NCBI RefSeq assembly: GCF_017303375.1
Contig: NZ_JAFKOH010000008.1
Location: 155,212 to 219,211, forward strand
Source: Bacillus sp. NTK074B
GTDB lineage: Bacteria > Bacillota > Bacilli > Bacillales > Bacillaceae_B
Length of the DNA: 64,000 bases
Direction of reading: 5' to 3'
The notes under the pieces are model-generated. The model was given only the letters and a program-made list of their open reading frames with translations. It was not told the origin of the DNA and did no database searches. Shown here piece after piece: positions 32,196 to 40,558 of the stretch. How positions within the stretch are numbered: position 1 is the stretch's first letter; every line of letters begins with the position of its first letter. Position numbers and translations under genes: made by a program.

Positions 32196-34142
32196 TTAAG
32201 GAAACGGATGTGGCTTTTGATTAAGCTCTTCAAACGTCAGCGGGCGGCCGGCATATCCGATTTCCGCCGGTACGTTCAGGACTCGATCCAGCCCGGTCAG
32301 GCGGGTGAGATGGTGTCCGAACGTCATGGGAAGCATGCCGGGAATCAAGACTTTCACGCAGTGCAGGCCGTTCTTTGCGAGTTCCGGTGCGGTCTGATCA
32401 ACAACGATCACCTCAAGGCCCCGGTTCCGGAATGTATCGAGAATCTCCTTCAGGTCCTCGGTCAGGTCGAGATGGGCAGGCGTCTCCTTGAAGGCATCCT
32501 GGAAACTCTGCAATGGCCTCTCGTCATCCTGTAAAAAACCAAATCGCTCCTCGGCCTGGGGCAGACCGTACAGCATGCCGTGATCATCCATCTGCCGGAC
32601 AAGGGAATCATCATCTAGCATTTTTTCATAGTCGGCTTTGTTCTTCTCCAGCTTTTCATCGAGATTCAGCATCATCCCGGCAAGTTCCTGAATCGCGCTT
32701 TTCGCGGCTCTGACGGGATCGAGATGGGCGCCGGCCGCTAGGATCAGATTCAATCCCGAATCCTTCCTGTTTTTCGCCATGGCAAAAATGCTGGGTATGC
32801 CGTGCTCCATGGTGGAGTTATACAAGTAAAGATCGTACCCGGCAACGGCCCTCATCCGATCGATCATGAGTTGAAGCTCTTCATCCCCTGCGGTATGGGG
32901 GTCAAGACGGGGGAGGTTGAGCTCGGCATACCAGGTCATCAGGAAGGAATCCCGTTCGACGACCTCCATGATGCCATAGAAGATCGCTTCCTCCCGGCTT
33001 CCGCCGAGGGCACAGCCATTGGACGTTTCGTACACAAAACCGGATGAACGGCAGCCCAGACTGTAATAGGAAAGAAGCTCAGGGACGAGAATCGGCCGCT
33101 CATCAATGAGGGAATAGCCCCACACCCAGTCGATGGCCCGGTCAGGATCGAATTTTTCAAATGGGAAACCCGGCAAATCGTACTGTTCATCCGTGTGGAC
33201 CCCGACCTTGAGTGGATTCAGGGCATGTTCCTTCACATTCCGGTAGCTGTCATGAACGACGGTCCTCTTGCCACGGGGCTGCAGTCCGCAGTGACGTTCC
33301 AATCCTTCAAGAATGGCCGTCAGTTCGCTATCCCCGTATACCTGTGTCCGACCGGCCGTCCCTTCATCGCCAGAGAGCATAGGCATATTCACGCTCGCAT
33401 CGGCAAAGGGGGTGACGAGGTCATACATCTTGCTGTTAAAAAGTCCGGTCCGGTTATCCAGGTAGTCGTTTACGAGGCCCTTTTTTAACTCATCCAGGGG
33501 AGTGCACCTGAAACTGTCGGAGCGGATCTTCGGACTGGGGTGAAGCGTGATACGTGCGTGTTCCGGCGCATCGTTAGGGATCCCGCTGCACACGTGGCAG
33601 AGGGAGTCGGGAATGAAGGAATGCCAGGAACTGTTCAATGTTTTCAAGTCGGTGAAACATACCCGTCCCTCGGAGGATGGCTTTTTTCCTTCAAGAATCC
33701 GTGCCGCTTCTGCTGACAAGATATGAGTCATGTGAAGGAAAGCGGTCTGGGATGCCCATGGATCTCTGGAAATTCCGCCTTCTTCTAAAAGCTTTTCCTG
33801 AACCTGCCGCATCTCATGACGTTCCTTTCCACCAAGGAGACGCCTGAGATCGGCACATTGGGAGCAGCCCGGTGCGTCCGGCCGAACCAGTGGTCCGATG
33901 ATTCCTTCTCCAAACGACACGAATCCTCTCAGCCAGGGGACCGAAAGCTGCCTCATCACTTCTTCGGTCCGTTCATGAACAGCGGGATTCCATGCGTCAT
34001 CCAGTACGAGGGCCAACTCCGTATTGGCCGGGAATGTCGCTTCCACACTGTTTTGCCGGAAAACGGGGTAGCGGGCTGATAAGACGGAGCCAACCGAGTC
34101 TGCCAGAATCCCTTCCCCAACGATTACGACGAAAGAGCTCAT
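32196..34142 (-). CDS. TOMM cyclodehydratase: E1-like domain fused to YcaO
   Basis: This 648-residue protein should dehydrate and cyclise Cys/Ser/Thr of the precursor using ATP. An N-terminal E1-ubiquitin-like partner domain carries two CxxC zinc pairs (Cys93/96 in GCSQCADL and Cys182/185 in LCHVCSG). The YcaO domain follows (about residues 255-648) with SNGCALGGSREEAIFYGIME, a VERDSF motif, and AAKSAIQELAG. The protein ends in PHPFP, the PxPxP C terminus needed for catalysis in azoline-forming YcaO proteins. Its start overlaps the ThiF-like stop by four bases. This is the central enzyme of the cluster. Confidence 0.93.
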   Translation of the reverse strand: MSSFVVIVGEGILADSVGSVLSARYPVFRQNSVEATFPANTELALVLDDAWNPAVHERTEEVMRQLSVPWLRGFVSFGEGIIGPLVRPDAPGCSQCADLRRLLGGKERHEMRQVQEKLLEEGGISRDPWASQTAFLHMTHILSAEAARILEGKKPSSEGRVCFTDLKTLNSSWHSFIPDSLCHVCSGIPNDAPEHARITLHPSPKIRSDSFRCTPLDELKKGLVNDYLDNRTGLFNSKMYDLVTPFADASVNMPMLSGDEGTAGRTQVYGDSELTAILEGLERHCGLQPRGKRTVVHDSYRNVKEHALNPLKVGVHTDEQYDLPGFPFEKFDPDRAIDWVWGYSLIDERPILVPELLSYYSLGCRSSGFVYETSNGCALGGSREEAIFYGIMEVVERDSFLMTWYAELNLPRLDPHTAGDEELQLMIDRMRAVAGYDLYLYNSTMEHGIPSIFAMAKNRKDSGLNLILAAGAHLDPVRAAKSAIQELAGMMLNLDEKLEKNKADYEKMLDDDSLVRQMDDHGMLYGLPQAEERFGFLQDDERPLQSFQDAFKETPAHLDLTEDLKEILDTFRNRGLEVIVVDQTAPELAKNGLHCVKVLIPGMLPMTFGHHLTRLTGLDRVLNVPAEIGYAGRPLTFEELNQKPHPFP

Positions 34143-36031
34143 GACGTTCCCTCCTCTCGCAGCAGTATGCCGAACACCCCTGCAAGCTCCTGTTTCAATA
34201 GGGGTTCGATATTCAGTTCGTACATGACCATCTGCATATGATTCTGTTTCAGGGTTTCGAGTGCTTCTCTCACAGACTCATCGTTTGATAGAATGCTGAT
34301 TCTCTCCCCATTGCCTTCTGCAAGTGTAACGGCAACAGGCTGTGCATCACGGACATCATTTTGAAGCTGAAAGAGTGCATGCTGAAGAGCATTTCTCAGG
34401 GCCAGTGTGACGTTTAATCCCGTATGGCCATGCCAGCCATTTTCCCCACGGACATATAGGACGGGAAAACCGGCAACCTTTTCCCCCAATCCGATTTCCG
34501 GTGGCTTTCCTCCGAGAGTGGTCAATGCCCTCAGATAAAATTCGCATTTCTTATCCTCGACTTGATCCAACTCAAGACGACAGATCGTACTGATTTGATC
34601 AGATTCTCTTTTTCTCAATCGAGCCGTCAAGCACTTCTGAACTCCGCGGCCGACGCATTCTGCAAACGTCACTCCTGCTGCGGTGGCCATATATTCCCCC
34701 TCATCAAGAGGGATGAGGAATCTTCCGAGTTCTGATGCGTACATCTCAATGCCCATGAATCCTGCTTCCCGTCTCGCTTCTTCATGGGTCAAGCCGCTGC
34801 AGATCACTTCATCGAGGAGCTCTGCAGGTCCCCGGGACATGATATCCACCGGCTGAACGCGGCATTGAGCGAGGGGGAGCTGCTTTGTGTCCCCTTCTTC
34901 CCATATATGAAAAATTCCCGTTTCTTTTGACGTGAGCCGTGTAAAGAGATAGAGCACTTTTTCAGGATCGGCTCTTTCAGAGTTCTGTTCCAGCCGCGTT
35001 TCAGGACTGTGAATCGCTTCCGCTTCCGTCCGTCCCGTTTCAAGGGGATGAGGGAGGAAGGAATGCCAGCTTCCTTCAAGGGTTTCGGTATCGAGGAGAT
35101 AGATTCGATTCCTCTGAGTGGAGGGTGATACCCCTGTGAGCTCCTTGAACAGTTCAAAGACGATCATGTTGGCAAGCATCGCTCCAGGGACCCCCGATTC
35201 AACAGATGCATGGTGCCCGTTTCCTAAGGCCGTGGAGTGGAGCCGTCTCCATGCGGATTCCCACCCGGCCTCAGTGTCAGGGTGGATGATGGGTCCCGCG
35301 ATCCCTTTCACCTGGTGGCATAGCGCCGGAATAAGCAGCTTCTTATCTGCTCTGCAAAGGGCATGGATGAGGTCGAGTTCCTCCTGGTCCTCCTGTTGAC
35401 TGACATATAAAATCGAGTCGAATGGTCTCAAAGTTTCCCGCCATCCGCCGGGGCTGAATGGGACTTCGAGAAGATCGACGTCTGGATCCGTTTGACGTGC
35501 ATGCTTCACAAGCTCCGTCAGCCGGCGTCTATTCGTCGGTCCTTCGCCGGTTATAAGCACCTGAAGCTTCTCCATCCCCGATTCTATCAGGGAGGAAACG
35601 AGTGAAGTCAGGAAAGTGCCGGATCCGACTGCCAGGACATTGGCCCCGCGGTACGTTTCAAATCGTGAAGCACCCGAGCCCTCCAGACTATCAACAAATT
35701 CGATTTGTGAGGCAAACTTTTGCACAACATGAGAGGGAAGTTCATGTGGAGGATCCCGGCTAACGTCCCGTGCAAACCCGTTCTCAATCAGTACCTTCGC
35801 GATTTCCATGATTCTATTTTGATAAGGCTCAGGCAGTCCGTTTGTTAAATACTCAAGCGAATATTCCCCGTTGAACATCGGCAGCAGCTTCTCCACCCAT
35901 TGATCGATCCCGCTTCCCTGCATCCGGAAAGAGCATTGGTTATTCCTGAAGTAAACACCGCTGTTTGGTTCAGGGAGGTAAAACGTGTCCCTTTTCATCT
36001 TTACCATCATAGAAGGGTCCAATTTCGTCAT
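34139..36031 (-). CDS. ThiF-like bacteriocin maturation protein (heterocycloanthracin type)
   Basis: This 630-residue protein resembles the 'putative thiazole-containing bacteriocin maturation' family of Bacillus, an E1/ThiF-related protein thought to bind the leader peptide or assist cyclodehydration. The ThiF-like fold begins near residue 115 (RGANVLAVGSGTFLTSLV). The start used follows AAGGAGG; a longer frame upstream is improbable because it would cross the attenuator. It is translationally coupled to the YcaO gene and is 130 bases downstream of the precursor. Its exact role is inferred from context. Confidence 0.85.
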   Translation of the reverse strand: MTKLDPSMMVKMKRDTFYLPEPNSGVYFRNNQCSFRMQGSGIDQWVEKLLPMFNGEYSLEYLTNGLPEPYQNRIMEIAKVLIENGFARDVSRDPPHELPSHVVQKFASQIEFVDSLEGSGASRFETYRGANVLAVGSGTFLTSLVSSLIESGMEKLQVLITGEGPTNRRRLTELVKHARQTDPDVDLLEVPFSPGGWRETLRPFDSILYVSQQEDQEELDLIHALCRADKKLLIPALCHQVKGIAGPIIHPDTEAGWESAWRRLHSTALGNGHHASVESGVPGAMLANMIVFELFKELTGVSPSTQRNRIYLLDTETLEGSWHSFLPHPLETGRTEAEAIHSPETRLEQNSERADPEKVLYLFTRLTSKETGIFHIWEEGDTKQLPLAQCRVQPVDIMSRGPAELLDEVICSGLTHEEARREAGFMGIEMYASELGRFLIPLDEGEYMATAAGVTFAECVGRGVQKCLTARLRKRESDQISTICRLELDQVEDKKCEFYLRALTTLGGKPPEIGLGEKVAGFPVLYVRGENGWHGHTGLNVTLALRNALQHALFQLQNDVRDAQPVAVTLAEGNGERISILSNDESVREALETLKQNHMQMVMYELNIEPLLKQELAGVFGILLREEGTS

Positions 36032-36110
36032 AGTGCTCCTCCTTACATCCACAAATGTGACTATCATTATCATCGTATGACAGCCAATTTGTCCCTTATG
36101 TATAAAGAAA

Positions 36111-36140
36111 GACCCCTGCACGGACTCATGCAGGGATCTT
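36111..36140 (-). terminator. Probable attenuator between precursor and maturation genes
   Basis: CCCTGCAT and GTGCAGGG form a compact stem with a six-base loop and a T-rich tail on both strands. Placed after the precursor gene, a partial terminator of this kind would give more precursor than enzyme transcript, common in RiPP operons. Confidence 0.6.
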
Positions 36141-36160
36141 TTTACATTTTCAAAGGCTGA

Positions 36161-36430
36161 CTAACGACCGCAGCGTCCGCATCTGCCGCATCCGCCACAC
36201 CGGCCACCGCCACCGCATCTGCCGCATCCTCCACAGCGGAAACAACCACCACAGCCACCGCATCCGAAGCAGCTGAAGAAGCACGAAAACCCAAATCCGA
36301 AACACCCTCCAAACCCAAGGAATAGCCGCTCATCATTCGGGTCATACATATTCTGATCCCATGAAACCGGCTGCGTTGCCTGGAAATCACCTATATTCAG
36401 ACTTTGAAGTTCATTATGAAAGTTATTCAT
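36161..36430 (-). CDS. Heterocycloanthracin/sonorensin-type Cys-rich precursor peptide
   Basis: This 89-residue precursor has a leader of about 45 residues (starting MNNFHNELQSLN, which is how I recall known heterocycloanthracin leaders beginning) and a core rich in Gly, Arg and Cys. The core carries 13 cysteines, mostly in Cys-x-x triplets (CGG, CGR, CFR), each a potential thiazole. The start chosen is M four codons into the longest frame because it matches family leaders, although it is 11 bases after AGGAGG. The expected product is a polythiazole bacteriocin. No leader peptidase or exporter gene is seen nearby. A second reading frame over the core is a shadow. Confidence 0.92.
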   Translation of the reverse strand: MNNFHNELQSLNIGDFQATQPVSWDQNMYDPNDERLFLGFGGCFGFGFSCFFSCFGCGGCGGCFRCGGCGRCGGGGRCGGCGRCGRCGR

Positions 36431-36576
36431 TCTCTCCATTACCTCCTAAACAAAATACCCAATGGCTCTCTACACAAAAGCATTTCAAAACTAGGTAAAT
36501 GCACCAAAAACGTGAACACTCTTCATCAACATATGTCACGGGGAAAGGGAGTGTGCCTGATACATAAGCCCATTGT

Positions 36577-36955
36577 GAGGGACGGACCTCCAAATGAAGA
36601 AATCATTTTATCCAAAAGGGGATGCAGGAGGTCCGTCCCTCATACAGAGTACTCGGACAGGCACTTCACATGTAAAGAATATTCGACAAGGAGGATTAAT
36701 TATTCTAAAAGCGGATGAATAAATCGAAAAGAGGGGGGAATAGATTCCAAACAGGATGAATAATGGAGAATCAGGGGGGAATAACGTACAAATTGGGTTG
36801 ATTATCAAATCGGAGGGATTTTCTATGGGATCTATCCATCCAAAATCCTTACCTCGAATCCCTTTTAAGAGCAGAAATCAACTAAAAACAGACAATCGAA
36901 CGACTTTTCATCATAGGATGGGGAAAAGGACTACCTAAGCTGGAGGGACGGACCT
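36577..36955. repeat. Composite element: family-A hairpin, TTCGACA core, family-A half-site
   Basis: A hairpin (GAGGGACGGACCTCC at 36577-36591 with its complement at 36627-36641) is followed by a core starting AAAGAATATTCGACAAGGAGG at about 36672, and ends in a half-site (GGAGGGACGGACCTT). The core shares about 80 bases with the copy near 30.3 kb. The right half-site lies exactly at the truncated end of an acetyltransferase gene. Confidence 0.75.
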
Positions 36956-37126
36956 TCATATGTCGTCCACGACGGAAAAGGCTCGTTCCAAGTGGACGCT
37001 CTCTTTCAATCCATCCATTTTTTCTATTTGACTATTATTATCGTAAAACGAGTAGATTCCGTCATACGTCCAGGTGAGGAATTCATTGATATCTTCATGG
37101 GTTCTTCTTCTAACGGTCAGTTGCAT
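36956..37126 (-). pseudogene. 3'-truncated GNAT acetyltransferase, cut at a dispersed repeat
   Basis: The 56-residue frame reads MQLTVRRRTHEDINEFLTW, YDGIYSFYDNN and ends ERAFSVVDDI, then stops at the first codon of a family-A repeat half-site. The rest, including the acetyl-CoA loop, is missing. AAAGGAG precedes the ATG. The gene must have been intact once; insertion of the repeat element, or deletion to it, removed the 3' part. Confidence 0.65.
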
Positions 37127-37256
37127 GCTTGTTTCTCCTTTTGTAGGTGTTATCGACTTTTTCTATTTTATCATAGCTATTTCTTTATTTTTCCTTTTTT
37201 TACAATTTGATCTGTGGTATCTTCCAGTAGAGTACCTGAAAAAGGGGAGAACATGG

Positions 37257-37748
37257 ATGAACGTCGTGTCACTGAAAGAGATACGGAAAGAGAAGTTGAT
37301 TGCCTTTTTCCATGAGCATTGGGGAAGCCCTGAGATGGTGGTTTCAAGCGGAATCTATGACTGTGCTACTTTGGACGGATTTGCCGTCCTTCTTGATAAC
37401 GGGTTGATTGTAGGGTTGATTACATATGTGGTCAAGGGAGGGGGATGCGAGATTATCTCCCTTGATAGTTTGGAAGAGGAAAAGGGAATCGGCACGACCC
37501 TGATAAAAGAAGTAGAGAAAATGGCTGCCGGAAATGGATGGAGGCGAATCACGTTGATCACGACCAATGACAATCTGGCGGCTCTGAAATTTTACCAAAA
37601 GAGGGGCTTCGTGATGGCGGCGATCCACCGGAATGCCGTAGAGAAAGCGAGGCAGATCAAGCCGGAGATCCCATTGGTCGGCAATGATGGGATTCCGATC
37701 AGGGATGAAATTGAATTGGAGAAGGTGGTGACGGTTGATGGAAAGTAG
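37257..37748 (+). CDS. GNAT family N-acetyltransferase
   Basis: This 163-residue single-domain acetyltransferase has the pattern SLDSLEEEKGIGTTLIKEVEKMA (acetyl-CoA loop) near residue 75 and LITTNDNLAALKFYQKRGFV near residue 105. The ATG follows AAAGGGGAG; the much longer frame upstream lacks a ribosome site and runs over a hydrophobic stretch that is probably non-coding. Its stop overlaps the start of the GrpB gene by 11 bases, so they are co-transcribed. The substrate is unknown. Confidence 0.85.
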   Translation: MNVVSLKEIRKEKLIAFFHEHWGSPEMVVSSGIYDCATLDGFAVLLDNGLIVGLITYVVKGGGCEIISLDSLEEEKGIGTTLIKEVEKMAAGNGWRRITLITTNDNLAALKFYQKRGFVMAAIHRNAVEKARQIKPEIPLVGNDGIPIRDEIELEKVVTVDGK

Positions 37749-38277
37749 AGATTGGCCGAAGTGGGCGGTGGAATCCGTTGAGATTGCAGCTCCACATCCG
37801 GAATGGAATAATGCGGGAAAAGAAGAAGTGAGGAGACTCATGGACTCTTTACGCCCCTTTGGTGTACATGAAGTGGAGCATATCGGAAGTACGGCGATCC
37901 ATGACCTTCCTGCAAAACCCATCATTGACGTCATGGCGAAGATTCCGTCCTTTGAGGACGTTGACGAAATCGCAGGGGTACTTGCGGAGGATGAATGGCA
38001 TTTTGTCCCGGTTGAGCTGGATAACCGAGCGTGGAGGAGATTTTTCATCAAAGTGGAGGATGATAGGCGTGTGGCCCATCTCCATCTTATGCCGGAAGGG
38101 GAACCCCGGTGGGACGAGCAGCGGTTATTCAGGGACCGGTTGAACGGGGATCCTTCTTTAAAAGAAGAATATGCCGAGCTCAAGATGCATTTGGCGAACC
38201 AATTCTCCCACGATCGGGAAGCGTATTCGGAAGGGAAAGCAGCCTTTATACAAAGAGTGTTGGAGGGGCGGAAATGA
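37738..38277 (+). CDS. GrpB family (UPF0157) protein
   Basis: This 179-residue protein belongs to the GrpB family, a nucleotidyltransferase-like fold whose biological role is not settled. Conserved blocks are EHIGSTAIHDLPAKPIIDVM near residue 50 and HLHLMPEGEPRW near residue 115. An AAGGTGG site lies before the ATG, and it overlaps both neighbours (11 bases upstream, four downstream, ATGA), so it belongs to a tight three-gene operon with the acetyltransferase and the lipoprotein. Confidence 0.88.
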   Translation: MESRDWPKWAVESVEIAAPHPEWNNAGKEEVRRLMDSLRPFGVHEVEHIGSTAIHDLPAKPIIDVMAKIPSFEDVDEIAGVLAEDEWHFVPVELDNRAWRRFFIKVEDDRRVAHLHLMPEGEPRWDEQRLFRDRLNGDPSLKEEYAELKMHLANQFSHDREAYSEGKAAFIQRVLEGRK

Positions 38278-38879
38278 AGAAACGAATCGTATTCATTATG
38301 ATCCTTGCCTTGGGTTACCTGCTGATGGCGTGCAGCGGTGACAAACAGGAAGTGGTGGAACAGGCACAGCCTGAACAGGAAAGTGAAAGTAGTGATAACG
38401 GGGAGGAACCATCAGGAGAAGCGGAGGAAGAAGTGGATTCAGTCGATTTACAAGAAGCCACGGCAGAAGATCAATTGGATGATAAGGAAGACCCGCTTTC
38501 CTCTTACTCTTCAGAAAAAATCGAATATGCCAGAGTATGGCTGCAGGTGATCGGGAATCAGGATGTAGGAGAACTGAACGTCCAGCAGATTCCGGCTGGG
38601 GAAAAGGTGAACCCTTATGATGACGAAAGCGTCGCGTATCCGGAAGACGTCATCATGTTAAGCGGTAAAGGCATGGCTGACGGAACCGTCACCTACAGCG
38701 GCAATGGGGATGGGACGATTAATGTGTATGATGTTCCGTCGCACTGGCCGAGTGGTGAGCAGATCGAGGAGTCTATGGAGTCGTTTACGCAGAAGATTGT
38801 GGACAGTGTTGAGAATGTTTCGGTTCAGGCAGGGGAAGATGAAGAGGTTGTGAAATTGATCGGGAAGATCAGTGGGTAA
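38274..38879 (+). CDS. Acidic lipoprotein of unknown function
   Basis: This 201-residue exported protein has a lipoprotein signal peptide with lipobox LMAC at residues 17-20 (Cys20 to be lipidated), then an acidic low-complexity linker (SESSDNGEEPSGEAEEEVDS) and a C-terminal domain (YARVWLQVIG and KVNPYDDESVAYPED). I do not recognise the domain. GGAGG lies eight bases before the ATG. The gene is translationally coupled to GrpB, though the link between the two is not obvious. Confidence 0.8.
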   Translation: MKKRIVFIMILALGYLLMACSGDKQEVVEQAQPEQESESSDNGEEPSGEAEEEVDSVDLQEATAEDQLDDKEDPLSSYSSEKIEYARVWLQVIGNQDVGELNVQQIPAGEKVNPYDDESVAYPEDVIMLSGKGMADGTVTYSGNGDGTINVYDVPSHWPSGEQIEESMESFTQKIVDSVENVSVQAGEDEEVVKLIGKISG

Positions 38880-39081
38880 TCAAGGAAAGGTCCATTCTGA
38901 TAGATATTAAAAAAGATAAAGAGGTCAAAACATGCTTAGTGTATGCTCTGATTTTGAACATCATGGGTAAATATCCAAGGGAAAGCATCACCAATCGGAA
39001 TGCATGATTTTGTGAGAGTCCTTGGATAATCAAACTGAGGGACGGACCTCTTGATAAAGCAGCAGGGGAAAGGAGAATCGA

Positions 39082-39354
39082 ATGAATAACAAAACACCAT
39101 TTAAGAAAAGAACATTCCTTCGAACGGTCCCCCTTGTCATCCTTCTCATTATTTCAACAAAGTATATGTTCGATGAAGCCCCCTTTAATGACTATAAAGG
39201 CTGGATGGCGATGATTGGGTTTTGGGTGTATATGAGCTTATTCGAATTAATTGTAGCCATTCGAAAAAGAAACAAGGTTTCAATGTTTTTGAACAGCATC
39301 TTGGTCTTGGACGGATTAGGATTACTTTTTTTATATATCACTGAATATTTTTAA
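39082..39354 (+). CDS. Small membrane protein of unknown function
   Basis: This 90-residue protein has three predicted membrane spans (VPLVILLIISTKYMF, MIGFWVYMSLFELIVAI and LNSILVLDGLGLLFLYI). I do not recognise a family. AAAGGAGAA precedes the ATG, and a family-A repeat half-site (39037-39050) lies 32 bases before it. It is followed after about 50 bases by another small membrane frame, so these may be a cluster of related small membrane proteins. Confidence 0.6.
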   Translation: MNNKTPFKKRTFLRTVPLVILLIISTKYMFDEAPFNDYKGWMAMIGFWVYMSLFELIVAIRKRNKVSMFLNSILVLDGLGLLFLYITEYF

Positions 39355-39407
39355 CTGAAATTTTGTTCAAACACATTCCGTATATAGAAGAAAAAGGAGT
39401 CGATAGG

Positions 39408-39581
39408 ATGTCTACAGGAATGCTTTCCTTACTGACCACCCTGATTTGGCTTGTTGCGATCCAGGAGTTTTTGAAACCGGACAAGTGCCAGAGCAATCGG
39501 AAAGTAATGATTCTCACGTCAGCAGGCTCCATGTTGACACCCGTTCTGACGGTTTCTCTCTTTCAAAGTCTCCACTTGTGA
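39408..39581 (+). CDS. Small membrane protein, possibly truncated
   Basis: This 57-residue frame starts with ATG after AAAAAGGAG and encodes two hydrophobic segments (LLTTLIWLVAIQEFL and a C-terminal SMLTPVLTVSLFQSL). No family is recognised. It overlaps a second frame at its 3' end that continues with further membrane-like sequence, so the original gene may have been longer. Confidence 0.5.
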   Translation: MSTGMLSLLTTLIWLVAIQEFLKPDKCQSNRKVMILTSAGSMLTPVLTVSLFQSLHL

Positions 39582-39885
39582 AGACAGGAGTTGGCTATTT
39601 AAAAAAAGGGCTCATCTTTACAGGAGCATTGATCTTGACCGGGTTTGGGGCAACCTTTCTCATCCAGTTACTCCGGGATGGGGAGGTCTACCTTGCCGAA
39701 ATGGATGTGAGCGTGATTGGAATGGTGATGGTGGGTCCAGGGGTATGGATGAAAGGGGATCACAGGAATGAACCTTTCGCGATTTTAAGTGATAAGAGTG
39801 CTTGTCGTCTTTTTTTGCATCGGTTTATTCGGAGATCTAATTTTATTCATTCAAGGTTCTTATGAATTGATTCTGCTTAACGGAT
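39578..39885 (+). pseudogene. Possible decayed membrane-protein gene
   Basis: One frame reads VGYLKKGLIFTGALILTGF and then a hydrophobic stretch up to about 39770; a different frame then gives VFFCIGLFGDLILFIQGSYE. Neither has a ribosome site, and together they look like one membrane protein interrupted by a frameshift near 39790. This is suggestive only. Confidence 0.3.
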
Positions 39886-39940
39886 GATTCTCAGACAGTT
39901 AGGGGATTCTTCTTAATAGGAACGTTAGAGGAGTGGACAT

Positions 39941-40288
39941 ATGGAATTAGCCGGAAGAACGTTAAAAGACAAGGCCAGGGCAGCTATGAGTAAGTTGAAG
40001 GACAATGTGAAAGAAACGTACTATTCGGTGGCAGAGATCCCCTCATCGTCTGTTCAGGAGTTGGCGTTTTTTATTCAGCTGCACCCTGAATCTCAAGCCA
40101 CGAAGATGGATCTCCTGGGAAACTCATTTTCTTTTTTCAGATTGAATTTGAACCAGTATGATTTCTATTTGGAAACAAGGAGTGGCCGCATACTCTATCT
40201 GGACGGATCTAAAGAGGGTAAGCGATTTGTTTCTTATCGGTCCTACCGGGATGCTGACCGTTTACATTCACCAGTGAAATTGAGATGA
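39941..40288 (+). CDS. Hypothetical protein, 115 residues
   Basis: I do not recognise a family. The product starts with an amphipathic basic helix (LAGRTLKDKARAAMSKLKDN), then mixed beta-like sequence ending in SGRILYLDGSKEGKRFVSY. There is no membrane span or cysteine. GAGGAGTGG precedes the ATG. The 270 bases that follow contain no gene; one weak imperfect hairpin and a short T run are all I can see there. Confidence 0.55.
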   Translation: MELAGRTLKDKARAAMSKLKDNVKETYYSVAEIPSSSVQELAFFIQLHPESQATKMDLLGNSFSFFRLNLNQYDFYLETRSGRILYLDGSKEGKRFVSYRSYRDADRLHSPVKLR

Positions 40289-40558
40289 AAATAGGAAGCA
40301 GGGCCTTCTTGTGGAAAGAGGGTTCTTTTTTGATGGATCAATATGATTGTAAAAATTGTGGAAGAAAACGGTTTCCGAGCTTTCTATTGAGCTTGTCTGG
40401 ATGCGTTCTTATTTATTCATGGTAGAGTGTCACAAAGGCAGGATTCATCCCTTAGCACACACACCCTTCTAATCTATTGGTTAAAAGGAAAAAAGTATTA
40501 TACAATTTAAGAGAGTGTATAGTAGTATTTTCCTAGTCAAAGAATTTATGAAGATAGG

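Noticed and set aside
36142..36390. Alternative minus-strand frame over the bacteriocin precursor, rich in Val, Ala and Asp
   Set aside because: It is the +1 shadow of the Cys-rich repeat core. Repetitive GC-rich coding sequence often leaves a second open frame, and it has no ribosome site.
36440..36470. GGGTAT (36455-36460, minus strand) as a SigB -10 box for the peptide operon
   Set aside because: The upstream GTTT element is not at the required distance and the implied start point would fall on the ribosome site, so I did not list it.
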